Assembly: GCA_949152475.1 (NCBI GenBank)
Contig: OX424560.1
Span: 43,912,719 to 43,976,718, forward strand
DNA length: 64,000 bases
From: Terebella lapidaria
Taxonomy: Eukaryota; Annelida; Polychaeta; Terebellida; Terebellidae
Reading direction: 5' to 3'
Positions within the stretch are counted from its first letter, which is position 1; each line of letters starts with the position of its first letter. Position numbers and translations under genes: made by a program. The notes under the pieces were generated by a model. It did not search any database. It was not told the DNA's origin and saw only the letters and a list, made by a program, of their open reading frames with translations. Below, piece by piece: positions 24,087-36,139 of the stretch.

Positions 24087-24229
24087 CTGAAAACATAGAA
24101 ATGGGAAACAATCATCGCGGTACAATTCTCAACTCAACAACGGTTAGCCAGTAACATTCAAACGAAACCGATATTGTCGACCCACTTGCTGGAATCGTGA
24201 ATTGGACGTCTGGATTGATCCACACGTCG
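24087..24229. other. Intron sequence upstream of exon 24006-24086
   Basis: Short non-repetitive intron segment containing the exon's polypyrimidine-poor but usable acceptor (tatgttttcag on the minus strand). Nothing else recognised. Confidence 0.6.
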
Positions 24230-24467
24230 GACTTTTTTTCTGCTAAAAATGGCTCAAAACGAATAGTGACTTGATTTGGGACAATTTTTTTTTTTGCCGA
24301 CCCGTCAAAAAATCAAACTGGTCGCCACACGCAAACCTGCGATACAAAAACAACGAAACTTATACACATCATGAGGTGAATGTTTTAAAACAAAAATCTC
24401 AAAACTGATCAGACAGTTTTTGAAAAAATGGCCATCAAAATTGGCAAAAACGATTTAATAAAAAAAA
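24230..24467 (+). mobile_element. HINE tail fragment
   Basis: Diverged tail sequence (aaaatggctcaaaacgaata, gccgacccgtc, acgaaacttatacacatcat) ending in an A-run. It is interrupted at 24468 by the next element. Confidence 0.6.
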
Positions 24468-25501
24468 TTAGCCCAAAGGCTAAGATAGGTTACCAGACAA
24501 TTTTGGTTTGGCCATGGCAGCATTGGCAGGTAACAGACCTTGAGATTTACCAATCAAGGTTCGCAGTGTAAACATATGACCTTGGGATTTACCAATCAAA
24601 GTCATCCGTATGAACTTCGATGTTACCATTACATGTATGTGTGCGGCATTTGTTATTCTATATTTTGGGTGGAATCGTTTAGGCCGCTCAGGTCAATTTA
24701 CACATTCCAAGTCAGACATTTGGCACTCAAGGTCATCTGACGTCAAGTTCAAGGTCATCATTAGTTGTGCCATATATGTCTTCCTATATGTTCATAATGC
24801 AAACATGAGCTCTATCTGCAAGCATTTCATCTACAGAGGCAAATATGGGCATTTCTTGACCCCAAAATGGCTGTTTTGACCTTTCAAGGTCATCGAAGGT
24901 CAAATTCAAGGTCACCACACAAGTCGCCATATATGACTTCCCATTTGAAAGTGCCAATTTCTAAGCTCTATCTTCAAGCGTTCTATGAGTACAGTCCGGA
25001 CAGCTCCCATTTTGGAGGAAAAAAGTGCCGAAAATTTTCTAAGTCCAAAATTTTTTTCAAAGGGTGAAAAAAAATTTTTGCCTAGAAATGGCCCAAAATG
25101 GATAGTAATGCGATTTGGGGCGGAAAATTTTTTTTTCAAAAATTTCAAAATGGCCGCCACACGAAAACCGGCGAATTTAGGGCAACCAAACTTATACATA
25201 TCACAGAGGTATATGAGGGGAATCTTTTGAAACCAAAAACTCAAAACTGATCAGACAGTTTTCGAGAAAATGGCCGTCCAACTCCAAAATTGAGCATTTT
25301 TGGACAAAAATGGCCGCCATTTTGAAAAAAATGCGAAAATCAAAAAACAAAAAAATACCTCCTTCTCAAAATATTTTTAGGCATTTTTGTGCAAAATTTT
25401 AACTTTAAAGATAAAAATGTTAACGCCGGGCGGACGGACGGACGGACGACAGACGCAACGCCATGCCAATAGGTTATCGGACCAAAGGTCCGGTAACCTA
25501 A
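24468..25501 (+). mobile_element. HINE/pearl-like element, family 1 (short-core subtype), both ends present
   Basis: Starts TTAGCCCAAAGGCTAAG, then GGTTACCAGAC. A subtype-specific leader (ttttggtttggccatggcag) is shared with the element at 49267. Only about two diverged core units of the 159-bp type (AAGGTCATCGAAGGTCA, TCAAGGTCACC). Tail, a GGACGG microsatellite (about 25425-25450) and the 3' hairpin follow. Confidence 0.78.
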
Positions 25502-26085
25502 AAACCCCAAAAAACGTCTCAAGGTATTATTAGCCCAAGGAATGTTTTGGTAAATTTTCAGAAAAATTCATCATGGCAAAAAAAGTTATTTGCCGGACGG
25601 ACTTATCGGAGCTTATCGGCTCATATGGGTGGTCAGCTGAAAATTAGCCCAAAGACTAAGACAATATATGTTTCATATTTTAGATATTAGCCAATTTGTC
25701 CTGTGACCTTGAAAATAAGGTTTCTGGTCAAATTTAAGGTCACGAGAATATCCAGCATATATGTACATGATGTATATCATTCCATATATATCCACAATTC
25801 ATTGCTAAGCTGTGAATTCAACTAGACGTCAAGGCCTGAAGGCCTATAAGACATTTATGCAATTATATGTTTGTAAAGGACAAACTTGATACCTCTAAGA
25901 CTATCTGTCTAATGTCCGTTTCGCTCTATGATGCACAGTTTAAGAAATATCGACAAAATAAAACATAGCGCCGAAGAGCTCTGCGCTTACCGGACCCAAG
26001 ACAGTTATATGTAAGCTGAAAGCAATGTCATGAAGTCATGAGAATAATTGCACATCATTCACACCTAAACTTGCTCTACGTATAG
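25502..26085 (+). mobile_element. Mosaic of degenerate HINE ends
   Basis: Contains an eroded family 2 end (about 25500-25640, cttatcgg and gctcatatgggtgg), a decayed family 1 start at 25644 (TTAGCCCAAAGACTAAG), a family 3 start at about 25815 (CTAGACGTCAAGGCCTG) and an eroded family 2 start at about 25965 (gcgcttaccgg). No intact element. Confidence 0.55.
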
Positions 26086-26340
26086 TCAGATTTTTTTGCC
26101 TGGAAACTTGCTTTTTCGATCTAACTCAGGGAATACAACGATGTGGCCGAATGCAATACATCTTTCCTACTCACGAACAATTCCGGCAACTGCTCGCATA
26201 TAGATTGTTTAAACAGATTAAATCCACTTCAACATATCCTTTCTTTCCTGAAATTGCCAATTCGAAGCGGCGTTTTTACACTGGAATCCATGAATGAGCT
26301 CGTGCAGACGACCGGATGTTTACAAACAACACCATTAACA
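26086..26340 (+). repeat. Dispersed repeat, inverted relative to 34395-34665
   Basis: About 250 bp including tttttttgcctggaaac, ctcagggaatacaacgat, ctcacgaacaattccggcaa and gaagcggc. The same blocks occur in the same order on the minus strand at 34395-34665. Identity is roughly 75-85% by eye. Class unknown; no terminal repeats could be defined. An open frame at 26143-26349 is not supported as a gene. Confidence 0.6.
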
Positions 26341-26697
26341 CCGCATTAAACCAAGTAGTCACGACAACAATTTCAGAACGTCTTCTGTTGCCACATTCAT
26401 TAATGTACTAATATAGTGCAAATATGATGTGAACTTATATGAAAGATCTCATTGATCGGAACAAAATGGTCTTTATGGCATGTAAATATCACAGTCCGTT
26501 CAAAAGTTACAGCACTTTAAAGACTGAAGTCGGCAAATTTGCTTTTCCAAAACAATTTAGATAATTAGTATGCAAATGAGATATTCATGACGTCATCGGG
26601 GGAAGCTGTTTTAATTAGGTACCTTTATATATATCATTCATTCATTTAATGTTATGTCTATTCGTCAAAACTTATTCCATACAATTTTCAATATGAA
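26341..26697. other. Intron sequence
   Basis: AT-rich, non-repetitive. No gene or known repeat seen. Confidence 0.5.
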
Positions 26698-29182
26698 CTA
26701 GACGTCAAGGCCTGAAGATGCCTTGGGGCATTTCGTGTGAGTTCTATTCCTACCTAACATTTACCTAAGAGACCGCGTCTAGAACCATAATGACTCTGAA
26801 TCTGTCCGTGGTCAAAGTTTAAGTGACATACCCCGTCCTTAGGCATCTTTGCGTTTCGCTCTACGACGGACCGTTTCTGAGATATGGCAAACAGGAAGTG
26901 CTGAGTCGGCAAAAAAAAATTCGACACCAGAAGTCAGCTCGATGCAAGATACCCTCTAGACTAGTTATTCTAGTGCCAGGAGGCCGGAATTGAGCTCCGT
27001 TTCGCTCTACGACGCACCATTTCCGAGATACGGCCAAACAGGAAGTGCCGAGTCGGCGAAAATAAATTCGACACTAGGGGTCGTCTCGACCGAAAATACC
27101 CACTAGACTAGTTTGTCTAGTGCCATAAGGCCGGAATTGAGCTCCGTTTCGCTCTACGACGCACCGTTTTCGAGATAAAGCCAAACAGGAAGTGCCGAGT
27201 CGGCGAAAAAAAAATTGACACTAGGGGTCGTTTCGACCCAAGATACCCCTAGACTAGTTTGTCTAATGCCAGGAGGCTGAAATTGAGCTCCGTTTCGCTC
27301 TATGACGCACCGTTTCCGAGATACGGCCAAACAGGAAGTGCCGAGTCGGCAAAAAAAAAAAATCGACACCAGGGGTCGTTTCGACCCAAGATACCCCTAG
27401 ACTAGTTTGTCTAATGCCAGGAGGCTGAAATTGAGCTCCGTTTCGCTCTACGACTCACCATTTCCGAGATACGGCCAAACAGGAAGTGCCGAGTCGGAGA
27501 AAATAAATTCGACACCAGGGGTGGTCTCGACCCAAAATACCCACTAGACTAGTTTGTCTAGTGCCAGAAGGCCGGAATTGAGCTCCGTATCCCTGTATGA
27601 TGCACAGTTTCCGAGATACGGCCAAACAGGAAGTGCCGATTCAGCGAAAAAAAAATTGACACCAGGGGTTGTCTCGACCCAAAATACCCATAAGCCTAGT
27701 TTGTCTAGTGCCAGAAGGCCGGAATTGAGCTCCGTTTCGCTCTACGGCGCACCATTTCCGAGATACGGCCAAACAGGAAGTGCCGAGTCGGCGAAAATAA
27801 ATTTGACACTAGGGGTCGTCTCGACTAAAAATACCCACTAGACTAGTTTGTCTAGTGCTAGAAGGCCGGAATTGAGCTCCGTTTCGCTCTACGACGCACC
27901 GTTTCCGAGATACGGCCAAACAGGAAGTGCCGAGTCGGCGAAAAAAAAATCGACACCAGGGTCGTCTTGACCCAAGAAACACACTAGACTAGTTTGTCTA
28001 GTGCCAGGAGGCCGAAATTGAGCTCCGTTTCGCTCTACGACGCACCGTTTCCGAGATACGGCCAAACAGGAAGTGCCGAGTCGGCGAAAAAAAAATTCGA
28101 CACCAGGGGTCGTTTCGACCCAAGATACACACTAGACTAGTTTGTCTAGTGCCAGGAGGCCGAAATTGAGCTCCGTTTCGCTCTACGACGCACCGTTTCG
28201 GAGATACGGCCAAACAGGAAGTGCCGAGTCGGCGAAAAAAAAATTCGACACCAGGGGACGTCTCGACCGAAGATACACACTAGACTAGTTTGTCTAGTGC
28301 CAGGAGGCCGAAATTGAGCTCCGTTTCGCTCTACGACGCACCTTTCCGAGATACGGCCAAACAGGAAGTGCCGAGTCGGCAAAAAAAAAATTCGACACCA
28401 GGGGACGTCTCGACCGAAGATACACACTAGACTAGTTTGTCTAGTGCCAGGAGGCCGAAACGACGGCCAAACAGGAAGTGCCGAGTCGGCAAAAAAAAAA
28501 TTCGACACCAGGGGACGTCTCGACCGAAGATACACACTAGACTAGTTTGTCTAGTGCCAGGAGGCCGAAATTGAGCTCCGTTTCGCTCTACGACATACCG
28601 TTTCCGAGATACGGCCAAACAGGAAGTGCCGAGTCGGCGAAAAAAGAAATCGACACCAGGGGTCATTTCGACCCAAGATACCCCCTAGACTAGTTTGTCT
28701 AGTGCCAGGAGGCCGAAATTGAGCTCCGTTTCGCTCTACGACGCACCGTTTCCGAGATATGCATGAAAGCCTCAAGGATGAATCAGCTAAAATTCTTCCG
28801 AGCTCTAGGTCAAAGGTCGTTCGACCGAGTGATCCCAAAATCAATAGGGTTCTTCCTTGGTGGTATATGAACTCCCATGCAGAGAATACTTGCCATTGCA
28901 TGAATACTTTTTGAGTTATCGATCGGAAACCAAGTCTCGAAATCAACCTTGATTTCATCCTCACAGACCTCACGGACCCCGGAGCCGCCTCCAAAACAAT
29001 AGGGGTCTTCCATGTAATATTTCAGACCAGTGGTGTAAATTTGGACAAGATCCGTTCAGGCGTTCCGGAGTTATTGATCGGAAACCAAAACGGCGGAAAG
29101 TAAAAAAAAAAGAAGAAAAAAAAAAAAAAAAAAAAACCAGACAAAACCATAAGGGCATTTCGGGCCGAAATGCCCTAATAAT
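26698..29182 (+). mobile_element. Complete HINE-like element, family 3, 147-bp core
   Basis: The 5' end is CTAGACGTCAAGGCC with an AAGGC/GCCTT hairpin, then GGGGCATTTCG. About thirteen units of 146-148 bp follow ('ctaga' at 26956, 27103, 27249, 27397), each with tacgacgcaccgtttccg, ccaaacaggaagtgccgag and the inverted pair CTAGAC/GTCTAG. A unique 3' region (28757-29110) and an A-rich stretch come next. The 3' hairpin has arms GGGCATTTCGG and CCGAAATGCCC and ends TAA. The right arm is the inverted repeat of the 5' motif. Same design as family 1, different sequence. No coding capacity. Confidence 0.82.
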
Positions 29183-29415
29183 CAGTGTTTTCACTTTTTC
29201 TGTTGTTGTCAAGGTAACCAGTGACCGCGTATGGCCCATAGCAACCATGGTTGATAGGGCCAGAAACCCACTTAGAACAGGGTATGCACAAATAAAAGTG
29301 GTGCCAACTTGAGCTCTATATTCATTTAATTCATAAATAATCGACAGAAAGTCTGCAGATAAATTGACTTGGCAGTTATTGGTAATGGTAACCGTGGATA
29401 TCTACGACTTTTTAA
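29183..29415. other. Intron sequence
   Basis: Short non-repetitive segment containing ggtaaccagtgacc and catagcaaccatgg. No gene recognised. Confidence 0.5.
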
Positions 29416-31840
29416 AAGCATAGGAGAATTTAACATGGGAAAGTCCTATTTTGGCCCCGTATAAAACATCAAAATGGCCGCCACACGCAGACTGGCGATT
29501 CAAGAGCATCGAAACTTATACACATTATCAAGATACATGAGGGGAACATTTTGAAACTAAAATCTCAAAACTGATCAGACAATTTTTGGAGAAAATAATT
29601 TTTAAAGTTGAAAACATGCAAAAACAGCCACTTTCGGCATAAAAATGGCCGCCAAAACTGCATAATCGATTCAATAAAAAAATTAGCCCAAGGGCTAAGA
29701 AAGGTTACCGGACAATGTATATTTTAGATATTAGCCTTTTGTCCAGTGTCCTTGAAAATAAAGTCATCAATCAATTCAAGGCCATGAAATATCCAACAAA
29801 TATATCACTTCTAGTATGTCCACAATAGATTCCTAAGCTGTAAAGTAGATAATAAGTGAGATATTAGCCATTCTGTGATGTGACCTTGAAAATGAGGTCA
29901 AAGGTCAAATTCTAGATCACCAAATTATTCAGCATACATCATTTCCTATATGTTCACTATGGACTCCAAAGCTGTAAATTCGATAATAATCGAGACATAA
30001 GCCATTTAGTATTCCGACCTTGAAAATAAGGTGACTGACCTTGAAATTCAGGTCAAAGGTCAAATTCAAGGTCACGAGAATATTCAGAATATGTCTTTTC
30101 CTATATGTTCACAATTGATTCCTAAGCTGTAAAGTCGATAATAAGCGAGATATTAGCCATTTTGTCCTGTTGACCTTGAAAATGAGGTCAAAAGTCAAAT
30201 TCAAGGTCACTAGAATATTCAGCATATATCATTTCCTATATGTTCACAATTAATTTCTAAGCTGTAAATGCGCTAATAAGCAAGATATTGACCATTTTGT
30301 CCTGTGACCTTGAAAATGATGTCAAAGGTCAAATTCAAGGTCATGAGAATATTCAGCATATATCTTTTCCTATATGTTCACAATTGATTCCTAAGCTGTA
30401 AAGTCGATAATAAGCGAGATATTAGCAATTTTGTCCTGTGACCTTGGAAATGAGGTCAAAGGTCAAGTTCAAGGTCATGAGAATATTCAGCATATATCAT
30501 TTCCTATATGTTCACAATTGATTCCTAAGCTGTAAAGTTGATAATAAGCGAGATATTAGCCATTTTGTCATGTGACCTTGAAAATGAGGTCAAAGGTCAA
30601 ATTCAAGGTCATGAGAATTTTCAGCATATATCATTTCTTATATGTTCACAATTGATTCCTAAGCTGTAAAGTCGCTAATAAGCAAGATATTGGCCGTTTT
30701 GTCCTGTGACCTTGAAAATGAGGTCAAAGGTCAAATTTAAGGTCACGAGAATTTTCAGCATATATCATTTCCTATATGTTCACAATCGATTCCTAAGCTG
30801 TAAAGTCGCTAATAAGCAAGATATTGGCCATTTTGTCCTGTGACCTTGAAAATGAGGTCAAAGCTCAAATTCAAGGCCACGAGAATATTCAGCATATATC
30901 ATTTCCTATATGTCCACAATTGATTCATATCTCTAATCTCAATATTAAGTGAGATATTAGGCTTAATGTGTCCCATTATAAAGCATAGGAGAATTTAACA
31001 TGGTAGAGTCCCATTTGGGCTGAGTTTGGGCCCAAAATGGCCCACTTCGAGCGATTCAAATGCAACGAAATTTATACATGTCACAAGGGCACATATGAGG
31101 AGTGTTATGCATCAATAAGAAAAAAAGTTACTGAACAGATTTTGAGAAAACGACCGTCAAAGTCCAAAATTGGCCATTTTTCGACGAAAACCGCCGCTCT
31201 GACCTTGAAACCGAGGTCAGAGGTCAAATTCAAGGTCACGAGAATATTTAGCATATATCATTTCCTATATGTCCACAATTGATTCTTAGTCTCTAATCTC
31301 AATATTAAGTGAGAAATTAGGCTTAATGTGTCCCATTATAAAGCATAGGAGAATTTAACATGGGAAAGTCCCACTTGGGCCGTGTTTGGGCCCAAAATGG
31401 CCCACTTCGAGCGATTCAAGGGCAACGAAATTTATACATGTCACAGGGGTATATATGAGGAGTGTCATGCATCAATAAGAAAAAAAGTTACTGAACAGAT
31501 TTTGAGAAAACGACCATCAAAGTCCAAAATTGGCCATTTTTCGACGAAAACGGCCGCCATTTTGAAAAAAATGCGAAAATCAAAAAACTAAAAAATACCT
31601 CCTTTTTGAATTATTTTTAAGCATTTTTGTGCAAAATTTCAAAAAAATTCGCCCGTAAACAAAAAAGATAAAAATGTTAACGGACGACGGACGGACGACG
31701 GACGGACGGACGCAACGCCATGGCAATAGGTTATCGGACCATAGGTCCGGTAACCTAAAAATGTGGACGACGACGACGGACGACGACGGACGCAACGCCA
31801 TGCCAATAGGTTATCGGACCATAGGTCCAGTAACCTAAAA
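29416..31840 (+). mobile_element. HINE/pearl-like cluster, family 1, nested, duplicated 3' end
   Basis: A host tail fragment (29416-29682) is followed by a TTAGCCCAAGGGCTAAG start at 29683. About ten 134-bp units, a tail, one extra core unit (about 31195-31290) and a second tail follow. The microsatellite-plus-hairpin module ends at about 31757, and a second module ends at about 31838. Units at 30680-30900 carry a rare variant set (gtgaccttg... aaagctcaaattcaaggcc) also found at 50980-51190. Confidence 0.75.
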
Positions 31841-32022
31841 ATGAAAAAAAAACGTCTGGGGGTATTGACCCAATACATATTCACACAAATTTATGGACAA
31901 ATTCATCAGCCCGAAAAAAAGATATAAAAATGTTAACAGATGATGTGGCGGACGACGACGGACGACGGATGAAAAACCAAGACTATAGCTTATCGGCCCT
32001 TATGGGCCGGTAAGCTAAAAAT
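31841..32022 (+). mobile_element. 3' end of a HINE, family 2
   Basis: A tail with a GACGACGG microsatellite (about 31950-31970), then a 3' hairpin with arms AGCTTATCGGCCC and GGGCCGGTAAGCT, loop TTAT, ending AAAAATG. The stem differs from family 1 by paired changes and keeps the same T-G wobble. The matching 5' motif TAGCTTACCGGC occurs at 55967. Confidence 0.75.
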
Positions 32023-32879
32023 GGGGATAAATTCGTGTTGGAGGCTATAGGAATTAATTGATTGTAGAATATTTTGGTATCTTTCCAATTTCCTTGTCTG
32101 ATAACAATCAGATCGCCAATCACCCATACTGGGGATTTCCGTAATATGGCCCTGGGCGATCTTTCGGAAAATGACATCTCACCGAATAAAATTCAAATCC
32201 GATTTATGGCCCATGGGCGATCTTTCGGAAAAAACGTTTTTCACCAATACATCGGGTATATGAGGGCTTTATGTTTAGTAAATGCATGCCTGTACCGGAT
32301 AGACCTAGTAGATATCAGGCAACAAAGAAAGAAATCACCCCGGAAGATGAAAATTGTGTATCTGTGCCTCAACATGTAGACTATGGAACATACTTCGGTA
32401 TACTATACTCAATTCAAAATTACTTTCAAATTATCATGTTGTGTCAGATAAAAAACAAAAGCTACAGTGCTGGCAATTTGCAGGAACTTAATCTCGTCAA
32501 CCGTACATTTTCTGTTAAGTTTGAATATTTGTATTTAATATTAGAAGCTAATTTTGACGACTAATAATGACGTCACATGAGTATATTGCTTTAATTAGCA
32601 ACTTTTAGAGCCTCTCTCGGAGTCACCATGGTCACTCCGTTTGACAATTCAAGTGAACAGGTGAGATGGCGGGAATACAGCATTTCTTGTATTGATATAA
32701 TTTAGAATCAGTACAGTAACTATCTATTCACCCGGAACAGAGGTTTGTTGAACTGCAAGATGCCCAGTATTTGCTGGTTTTAGCATATTTTCTTTTGAAT
32801 GGAATGCGTTTTGGAGTGATTTTCCATCTTTGAGCTGGCCACCAAATTACGTATGTAAAGTTAGACGTCGTCTGCTATC
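32023..32879. other. Intron sequence
   Basis: Mostly non-repetitive. A local direct repeat 'tgggcgatctttcggaaaa' occurs near 32153 and 32213. A candidate plus-strand donor (CAG/GTGAGA) lies near 32657. No gene called. Confidence 0.5.
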
Positions 32880-33258
32880 CCGGATCCTCGCGGATAAGCC
32901 GCTCACCGGACGCACGCCCGCTATCCTCAGATCCTCGCGGATCGTCCGTGCACCGAGGGTCACTGCGGGCGCAGTGCTTACTTTAGAACGTTAACAAGGA
33001 GCAGCCCGCCCAGCGAGCCCAGACACACGGACACCACTCAGATACAGGATCATCACCGTGGTGTTAACTGTAAGGCCAGCTCGCCGACAGTCCGCCACGG
33101 AGATAGAACCCCGGACAGCCCGACCGTCTGCCAGAGCCTGTGTCGCACCATCCCAGAGCGAGGGACCTCGATCCAGGGACGAGCCCTGAGTCAGCAACGG
33201 TTCCCCCTCCTGGGCCCCCTATGCGAATTGTCCCCAGGGCATTCGCGGGCCTTAGCCG
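32880..33258 (+). promoter_or_regulatory. CpG-rich island with a strong 5' splice site (candidate first exon or promoter)
   Basis: About 380 bp of clearly higher GC and CpG content than anything around it, except the DIRS element. It contains a doubled 'gatcctcgcgga' motif. It ends at a strong plus-strand donor, TTAGCCG/GTGAGTAAG (donor G at 33259). No conserved reading frame. It could be a promoter with a first exon for a plus-strand transcript, an alternative promoter, or a GC-rich repeat. The sequence alone does not decide. Confidence 0.35.
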
Positions 33259-34394
33259 GTGAGTAAGGACGCAGAGCTCATGGCCGAGCCCTCCGTCGTT
33301 CTCTCGCCTTGCTCAGCTCTGAGACAACTCCACTGAACAATGCGGCTTCAGAATACTTTTACTCCGTGAAGCACGAGATACGAGGGAATTGACGTAAGAC
33401 CGTTGTTACAGCATAACGGGCGAGGAAGTTAGAGGGCGTTGCTAAGCAGCGCACGTGCTTCGAACACGAAGCGGCCAGAAACAAGAAAGTGTTTAGAAAG
33501 AATCTCCTGCCGCGATCTTTGGGTAAAATCGCCACACGTATTTTACGTTTTTGGCGATTACATGTCGCTGTTATTAACTACCAATTACCGCGAACATCTT
33601 TTTTATCACTAAATGTCCACAATGTCTTTATCCGAACATGAATAATACCATATAATGCTACCTTGCTACTATGACTTTAAAGGATGCGACAAACATGTAA
33701 TACACCTCACTCGGACCTTCACTGCTTCACAAACCGTGAACCAACCATCACCCTGAGTGGCTAATTTATTTAGAACATGGATGACAACATTTTGTGTGTA
33801 TTATTTAACAAAATAGATTGTTACATTACTTTCTCGGAAAAAAATCATTAGCCACGCACTAATATCGACGGTAATATGATAATATCATATGTACAGTGAT
33901 AAAGGGAGGTGTTGCAATTATTTCTGTTTTCCCAAAATAAAAAATGTAGAATCGCCAGGCGGTCCTGTAAACCCAATGATAACTTTTTTTTGAGCTGTGG
34001 ATGCTCGTGATTTGCACATTCATGAACCAAATTTAAATATTACACCATCAGTAATGATTAGAATCGTTGACCATGAGAACGTAGGTATAGACACACAAAT
34101 CAATATGGTTGGACTAATTACTATCAAGATATAAAGAAAATTTTAAAAGGCCATAATGGCTCTTACTATTCGCTGTACATACTCGTGTGGTTACGGTAAT
34201 TGCTTAGAGATACAAAATTGGCAACAACCTGAGCATATGTCTTGTAGATTTGTCTTTCTCATTTATGTAAACAAATACTCGTACAAACTAAAATGCAAGG
34301 CACAACCAAAAATAAATGTTTGACACCTGGACTAGTATATTTATGTTGGAAACCAAAACGATTACAGGTGGTGCAATTTTTGTTGTCACGAGAA
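33259..34394. other. Intron sequence
   Basis: AT-rich beyond about 33500. Contains gttgctaagcagcgcacgtg (about 33436), an X-box/E-box-like stretch. No gene or repeat recognised. Confidence 0.5.
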
Positions 34395-34665
34395 ATACGT
34401 CATGACGTCACCGCGCATGCTCAGTCCTCTGTTTACGTGCCGTCTGCAAGCATCTGTAAAGCATCAAAATGCCGCTTCAAACAGGCAAAATATCCTAGAA
34501 TACATCAAGAATAGTTTGTGGAAGCAATCTTTATACCAACTGTTGCCGGAATTGTTCGTGAGTAGAGGTGTTTTGCAATTTGGCCAAATCGTTGTATTCC
34601 CTGAGTTCGAGCGAAAAAACGAGTTTCCAGGCAAAAAAATTCGACTATTAGTCGATCGTGTTAGG
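34395..34665 (-). repeat. Dispersed repeat, inverted copy of 26086-26340
   Basis: On the minus strand it holds the same ordered blocks as 26086-26340 (tttttttgcctggaaactcg, ctcagggaatacaacgat, ctcacgaacaattccggcaa). The open frame 34402-34671 on the plus strand is not conserved in the other copy. Confidence 0.6.
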
Positions 34666-34739
34666 GCCTAATATACAATGATATGAAACTAGAATGGAAC
34701 TGACTAGTACTGTCAAAGATATTCTTTGCTTTTGTATCG

Positions 34740-35516
34740 ATTTCAGTTTATTGAGGTCGAAGGTCAAATTCAAGCTCACAAGAATATTCGGCATATATAA
34801 TTTCCTATATGTCCTCAATTGATGCCTAAGCTGTAAAGTCGATAATAAGCAAGATATTAGCGATTTTGTCCTCTGACCTTGAAAACGAGGTCAAATGTCA
34901 GATTCATGGTCATCAAAATATTCGGCATACATCATTTCCTATATATTCACAATTGATTTCTTAACCTGTAAAGTATATGAAAAATGAGATATAAGCCATT
35001 TTGTGCTCTGACCTTGAGAATGAGGTCGAAGGTCAAATTCAAGGTCATTGAAATATTCGGCATACATCATTTCCTATATGTTCACAATTGATTCTTGAGC
35101 TGTAAAGTAGATAATAAATGAGATATTAGCCATTTTGTGCTCTGACCTTGAAAATGAGGTCAAAGGTCAAATTCAAGGTGATCAGAATATTCGGCATATA
35201 TCATTTCTTATAGGTCCATAATGGATTCCTATGTTGCTAAGTTGATAATAAGTGAGATATTACCCATTTTGTGCTCTGACCTTGAGAATAAGGTCAAAGG
35301 TCAAGTTCAAGGTCATGAGAATATTCAGCATATATCATTTTCTATGAGTCAACAATTGATTCCTAAGCTGTAAAGTCGATAATAAGTGAGATATTAGCCA
35401 TTTTGTGCTCTGACCTTGAAAATTAGGTCGAAGGCCAAATTCAAGGTCACGAGAATAATCGGCATATATAATTTCCTATATGTGCACAATTGAGTCCTAA
35501 TGTCTAATCCCAATAT
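34740..35516 (+). repeat. 134-bp core array fragment split by the DIRS-like element
   Basis: Nearly six units of the family 1 core (gctctgacc subtype) without a 5' hairpin. It ends in the conserved array-tail border 'ctaatcccaatat'. The rest of that border (taagtgagatattagg) resumes at 41559. Confidence 0.85.
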
Positions 35517-35732
35517 CAAAAGTTTTAAAATAACTTTTATTTTTATACTATGCATACTTACCTCTGACTCTGGGGTCGTGTAATTGGCGAGCCCTCATTC
35601 GCCAACCACACATGAAATATGGGCCGTTTAGACTCTGCGTTAGTAATGGTAGTTACCTGAGCAGTTCACCCTCCGTGTGGTAGCATGATCGTGCCAGTCC
35701 ACTGCCTCCCAGTTCACTTTTGTTGAGTTGCA
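35517..35732. repeat. DIRS-like element, left inverted terminal repeat
   Basis: Pairs with 41345-41558 in inverted orientation (cctctgactctggggtcgtg, aaccacacatgaaatatggg, tggtagcatgatcgtg). The outermost 40 bases are specific to this end. Confidence 0.9.
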
Positions 35733-35807
35733 ACACTTGATCACTGAAGGTTATCTTCTGAAAAGACAAGAAGATAATCAGCGGGGAGGAGGGTGGGACC
35801 ATCCAAC

Positions 35808-35898
35808 GTCAGAGGTAAGTATGCATAGTATAAAAATAAAAGTTATTTTAAAACTTTTGATTTGTTATGCTAAGCGATACTTACCTCTGACTCTGGGG
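35808..35898. repeat. DIRS-like element, internal complementary region
   Basis: 35808-35861 is the reverse complement of the left outer end. 35860-35898 is the reverse complement of the right outer end. They meet at the dinucleotide AT. This is the template used in the family's circular replication intermediate. Confidence 0.9.
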
Positions 35899-36139
35899 AA
35901 TGGCATGCTGGTGGTGGGCCCCTCAGAGAGAAAGTACGCCTTGCACAAGATCATCCCCTGAAAGTAGAAGGATGAGAACTATGCATAATACCAGTGACTA
36001 TAATTACTGTATAAAGGATAAGGAACCCGCTCCTTTCCTATAGTAATTATAATACTAATTAACCACAGAGTAGCTCGGAAGTTAATAGTATACTGAGAGA
36101 TACTTTGTAATCCAGAAGAATCTGAGATTACATACCTGT

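Noticed and set aside
22838-24154. Plus-strand open frames of VWTYPIQG-type repeats.
   Set aside because: Antisense reading of the 34-bp donor minisatellite; the real exon here is on the minus strand.
28146-28994. Minus-strand frames of 130-147 codons in the family 3 element.
   Set aside because: The 147-bp period equals 49 codons, so frames persist through the array by periodicity alone.
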